Positions 59,880-64,000 of a DNA stretch of 64,000 bases are shown here, piece by piece. Origin of the DNA: Prorocentrum cordatum. Its lineage: Eukaryota > Sar > Dinophyceae > Prorocentrales > Prorocentraceae. A program made the position numbers and the translations under genes. Numbering within the stretch: position 1 is the first letter of the stretch; the number at the start of each line of letters is the position of its first letter. The notes under the pieces were generated by a model. The model was not told the DNA's origin. It did not search any database and saw only the letters and a program-made list of their open reading frames with translations. The stretch is taken from contig CAUYUJ010019893.1 of the NCBI GenBank assembly GCA_963575745.1, forward strand, positions 62,501 to 126,500, given 5' to 3'.

Positions 59880-62708
59880 ATGGTCGATCCCAGAATTCGA
59901 TTAGATGATTGGTTGGCTTCAGACGGTTCTTCCAGCTGCGACGGCTTGTTCGAACACATGGACGTCAACAGTGAGCTCGTCGAGGATTTCGGGCAATCTG
60001 TTGCAGCAGCTGGTCCTGAGCAGGAAGTTGATGAATTATTGATTGGACGGGTGTCTCCCGCCAGTGAGAGTGGCGGACGGCCAGACGGGGGGGAGGAGCC
60101 ACCAGAACCAGATGCGGAGCCGCGTTCATGTGAGAACGCAGTATCAATTGCCCAGCCCGTCTTGGAAGCAGCCCGTCCAGCAGCGTCGGAAAGTGCGCTT
60201 CCTGCTCCAGCCGTCGTGTCCGTCAGGGTTGCCAGGGAAATGTTGAAGGAGATCGCAGAACAATCAAAACGTCTCGTGGAAAGTGCGTCGGGCCAGTCAC
60301 GCTGCCTGCTGCCAGAAATTGCGGATTTGAGTGAAAGCGGCGCCCACCCACCCCCACCCCCCGATGAGCTTGCTCCAGGGAGTGCAGACCAGCCCAGTCG
60401 GCCGCTGCCAGATAGCCATCGGGTTCCCAGTGGGACGCCCAAGGTATTCGCCAGCATCGTGAAACTCATGGCGAGTGGGGGCCTGGACCGCATACCCAAA
60501 GATATGAATTTCGGCAAGGTCGTGGATGATATCGTGTCCAGGCGGTGCGCATGGCTGAGAGTCAACACGTACACTGATCATGTTAAGCGGTTGGGTGTCT
60601 CCAGACGAGTATTGCTTTCCACAGCCTCCCGATTGGCATGCATCTCGTTGTTGCTGTTGTATTGGCAGATGCGGGATAACATCACTAAGCTATGTGAGAC
60701 TGTAGTGGCAGCTGCCGACGGGATACTGCATACTCTATCTACGTGCTGGCGGTACGACGAAACCCCAATGGAAATGACGCTCATCGGCCAGGATCTGTTG
60801 TACGGTCTGCCCGACGAGGTCTTGGAGAGGCTCGAGCAGGTGCCCAATGATGCTACTAACACGGTTGGCGAACGGGACACTGGTGTTGCTAAGTTATTGC
60901 AGTCCGAGGTCGTGGTCGGGGCATTGGTTCGCATGCATTTGACATGGGTCTTATTCACATGGATGCCGCCCTTGCCCCTTCTGTGCATGGCCCGAACGAC
61001 AACATCGAAATTCTAAGTGTGTTCAGACTTGTTGCAGCAGCTGTTGAATTTGGATGACGTTGGCCCGAAGTTCAAGCGGCAGCAGCGGTGCGTGGCCAGC
61101 GACGGGGGCCAGGCTATCGAACGGGCTGAGCGAGCACGAGCACTTACACGAGAAAAGGAGGCTGCCGCTGCTGCTCTTCGCACGCAGTGTTTCGTGCACA
61201 AGTGCTGTAATGCGAGGGGAGATGTATGCGGCCTGATGAAGCCAGTCGTGTCCAAACTGAAGCACGTGTCCTTGTCGCTATCGCTTCAGAACCGCTTGAA
61301 GATATTTCGCGGTGCGGTTCGTCGCGCGCTCTGCGAGGCGACCATCGCGAGGCACGACTTGAGCCTTCGCGAGTCTCTGTGGAACGTTCGAGCGTTGAAC
61401 AGTGTATTACCCGATGCGCCAGAGAATGCTGTGCGCAGGAGCGAGTTGCTTGCGCTGTTCAACGGGCCATGGGAATATTGCAAAGGGCAGGTAATCGTGC
61501 ACTCGACTGGGGGCGAGAGCGACGATGCCATCACCAAGCAGCCTGTTACCAGAGGGACCCGAGCATTAGTCTGGAACGGCCCTGGATCATTTCCCAGCCG
61601 CAGCTGGACTCATTGCGAAGCTGCCGCCCAATGGACCTGCATCATGGAATTGGTTTTTGGCGTGTTCTCCACCGCGTATCGGGATTATGCGGAAACGCTT
61701 TGCAGCATTCCCAGGCGCGCTTGCCGCGGGCCGCCTGCCGTGGGCGACGCCGCCGACGATGGCGATCGGCCATTGCCATTACCTCTCGAGGACGCCCCTG
61801 GAGAGGAGGGTGATTGTGAGAGAGCCGAGGGCATCGACGGCGGCATTGAGCCCGACGTCAAGATGCCAGACCATGAGGAGAAAAAAGGACGACGTCTACT
61901 CCGGAGAGGAAAAAGGAGAGAGCAACACAGATTTCGACGGTCAGTCTGCGAATGGATTGATTCTGGCAGCGTGCTTGCCGATAGCGCTACCTTGTTCATA
62001 ACCCTTGTCCCGCACATCAACGTCATGGAGAAACTGTTGTACATTGCTGGAGATAGATGGGGGAAGAAGCAAAGGGATATCGAGTCCAACGCTGCTCGCC
62101 AGGAGGGTTCAACAAGCGGCGTCGACTTGGGCGCCTTTCCGAAGCGGGACCTTCGGCTACCTTTGGCGTGCGACGGCGTCGTGGAGAGTACGTTCATCGA
62201 CGAGACGTGGAGGCTGATGTCAGATTCAGATGCGTGGCAAACTATTCCAGCAACGCACATGACTAAGGAGTGGCAGGCCAAGGTGTTTATGATGCTGTCG
62301 CGCGGCCTCTGCATCATGCGCGAGCTGCGCACCGATCATTGCAATTATCCGTACAAGACGTTCGGGATCATCAGCAACCCTGAGCTCGCAACAGAGGTGG
62401 TGAGAGATGCCGAGTGCGGTAAAGGGATGGATGCATGGTCTATGCAGTTTGTTATTTTCCACGATAAGCAGTTGCTTTCGCCCAGTGCCCAGGCCGACCT
62501 GAGGAGCACTGCGCTTCTCATGGCAGACGAGACAGTTCAAATCGAATACCGCCATCAGAAAAGAAACAGGCGTTTCCAGGTGGGGAGGTCCGTGCAACGA
62601 CGAGTTGTTGATATGTATGGCCTGAACACATATTGGATCAATGAGCAGTTGGAGGCTGCGGCCAGGGGCTGGTGGGGACATAAATCGACTGCCAGAGCCG
62701 AGCGTTGA
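59880..62708 (+). pseudogene. Large uncharacterised dinoflagellate ORF with one in-frame stop, copy B
   Basis: Identical to 19181-22009. The in-frame TAA is at 61014-61016, so the stop predates the duplication or was copied by conversion. Same uncertain status: nonsense, readthrough or unspliced intron. Confidence 0.5.
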
Positions 62709-63805
62709 CGCGCCGCCAGCGGGGGCGGCGACGACGACCAGGGCCACCAGGGCCAGGGCGAGCCGACGCCGAAGTCTCGCAAGCTATCGTCCTGGGATGC
62801 CTTTCGCGGCGAACAGACGGCGGGGCTGCAGGGGGCGGCTCGCCCGTCAGTCATGGGAGTTGTCCGGGAGGTACGCGGAGCTCGATGAAGAGGGCCTCCA
62901 GAAATACAAGGAGTTGGCAGTGAAAGCCAACGATGCACGGGACGCAGGGAACATGGGGCCACTCGGCGGTGGCGGCGGTGCGCGGCCGCGCGCCGCCCCC
63001 GCGCTTGAGGCTCGCCAGTCGTCGGATATGCAGCTGGCACTCCTCGGCCCAGATCAGCTCGTCGCGAGAGGTCGAGAAGCACGGCAGGCGCTTCGGAGGT
63101 GTCGAGCTTCCGCGCCGGCATCATCCGAGGCCGATGCCGCCGAGAAATGCTTCGCGGGAGACCTCGCCGACTGGCCCCCTGGCGGCACTCGAAGGCATAT
63201 ATCCTCACCACCTCCGCCGTGATCACGATGGTGGGGGCGCTGAAGATTGGAACGCCATGCTTGGGCGACGCTTGTACATGATGTCTGCGAGGTTCCCGCA
63301 GTGTAGGATGATGGCGGGGCAGATTGCCTCTTTGAGAGCACGCGGCGGCAACCATGACGTGTCTCTTACGCTTGGCCTTATCGACGCTACGCACGACGCA
63401 TCGTGCAGGGTGGTGCAGGACAGCGTCGTGCCAGAGGTTGCAGGAGCAACGCCTCCCCCACTGGCGACTTATCTATGCAGGGCTGCTAATCGCTGTCTGT
63501 GCAACCCGTTCGGTGGGAACTCCGAGCGCATACGGGAGAACATAGAGAAGGCATCTAAAGCATTCCAGCACGAGGCGGGTGACGATGCATCCTTCGATCG
63601 CGGCGAAGTCGTCGCCATGTTCATCGGCAGGGCTCTCCGCTCAGACATCCCGAACCAGCTCAGGGACACGCTGGGCTTCTTCCTCGCCCACGCGGTGTTC
63701 CAGAAGCTCAAGCCGTACAGGCTTAGTTGGGGCCGACTTGTTCAGGACAGGCGGGGGTTGCATGATCGGGGCAATCAGCATAGCAAGCAACCGATGAGTG
63801 AATGA
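62709..63805 (+). CDS. Possible C-terminal exons of the preceding ORF, copy B
   Basis: Identical to 22010-23106; frame joins unresolved. Confidence 0.3.
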
Positions 63806-64000
63806 GTGATGCAGGGCTAATGATGATGGGAGGAGCGGCGGGGTAGGGCGTTTCAGGAGTAGGGGTGCGGGGGGGGGGGGGGGGGGCGGAGAGACAAGCG
63901 CACGCGTGTGATGTGCGTCAGCCTCACCAGCGATTAGCTAGCACAGCATCGGGGCACTCGGGCAACGATTTGCTCGTCGGGAGGGGGCCTGGATGGGGCA
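63806..64000. other. Intergenic to window end
   Basis: Includes a G-run (63870-63887). Still identical to copy A (23107-23301). Confidence 0.5.

Larger units (their letters stand above)
51681..64000 (+). repeat. Segmental duplication, copy B (cut by window end)
   Basis: Same orientation as 11418-23301. It diverges ~2% to about 52880, then shows no difference until a small indel near 56190. Minor changes and a ~430-bp insertion follow at 56826-57258. A 12-bp longer AG tract lies at 58150. Otherwise it is identical to the end. It continues beyond the window. Confidence 0.95.

Overview
The window is nuclear DNA of a dinoflagellate. The strongest evidence is the 22-nt dinoflagellate spliced leader (SL), present intact at 51659-51680 and as decayed relics at 19143-19164, 46206-46234, 47109-47137 and 59842-59863. 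High GC, dense satellites and microsatellites, sparse genes and a MIB/HERC2-HAD gene type that I know from dinoflagellates agree with this. The species cannot be fixed from the sequence. There is one 100-N assembly gap (33489-33588).

Layout. 1-5300 is repeat-rich intergenic DNA. 5330-6217 encodes a CCCH zinc-finger protein. 6400-11400 holds tandem repeats and several copies of a CTTGGGG-rich dispersed repeat with TIR-like ends. 11418-23301 is the first copy of a ~12-kb segmental duplication. It holds a MIB/HERC2-HAD-phosphatase-like gene (four exons, nonsense mutation), a 2.1-kb inverted-repeat-bounded composite element, and a large uncharacterised ORF with an SL relic just upstream of its ATG. 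23929-24734 is a frameshifted PARP-type zinc-finger ORF. 25000-33488 is almost entirely satellite and microsatellite, including a ~104-bp satellite of about 28 units.

33594-44962 is the centrepiece: an apparently intact Helitron-like transposon gene. Three phase-compatible introns join four exons into a polyprotein of about 3,400 residues. In order it carries a C2H2 finger, a DUF6570-like domain, a Helitron Rep (HUH) nuclease with HPH and YxxxY motifs, a PIF1-family helicase and a C-terminal Josephin-like cysteine protease. Introns 2 and 3 share copies of a ~28-bp inverted motif.

44968-47285 carries about 16 copies of a short palindromic repeat and two identical 101-bp segments with double SL relics. 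An orphan lower-GC ORF follows (47306-48889), then a 16-bp minisatellite block between identical 62-bp direct repeats. From 51681 to the window end lies the second copy of the duplication, fused exactly at its left edge to a perfect SL. The two copies differ by about 2% over the first 1.2 kb and are then almost identical for over 10 kb. This suggests an SL-tagged retrocopy joined to, or converted by, the parental locus, either in the genome or in the assembly.

Taken together the window records repeated mRNA-mediated (SL-tagged) gene copying, rolling-circle transposition, and introner-like insertions inside introns. All calls are from reading the sequence and from recalled family patterns; no database search was possible.
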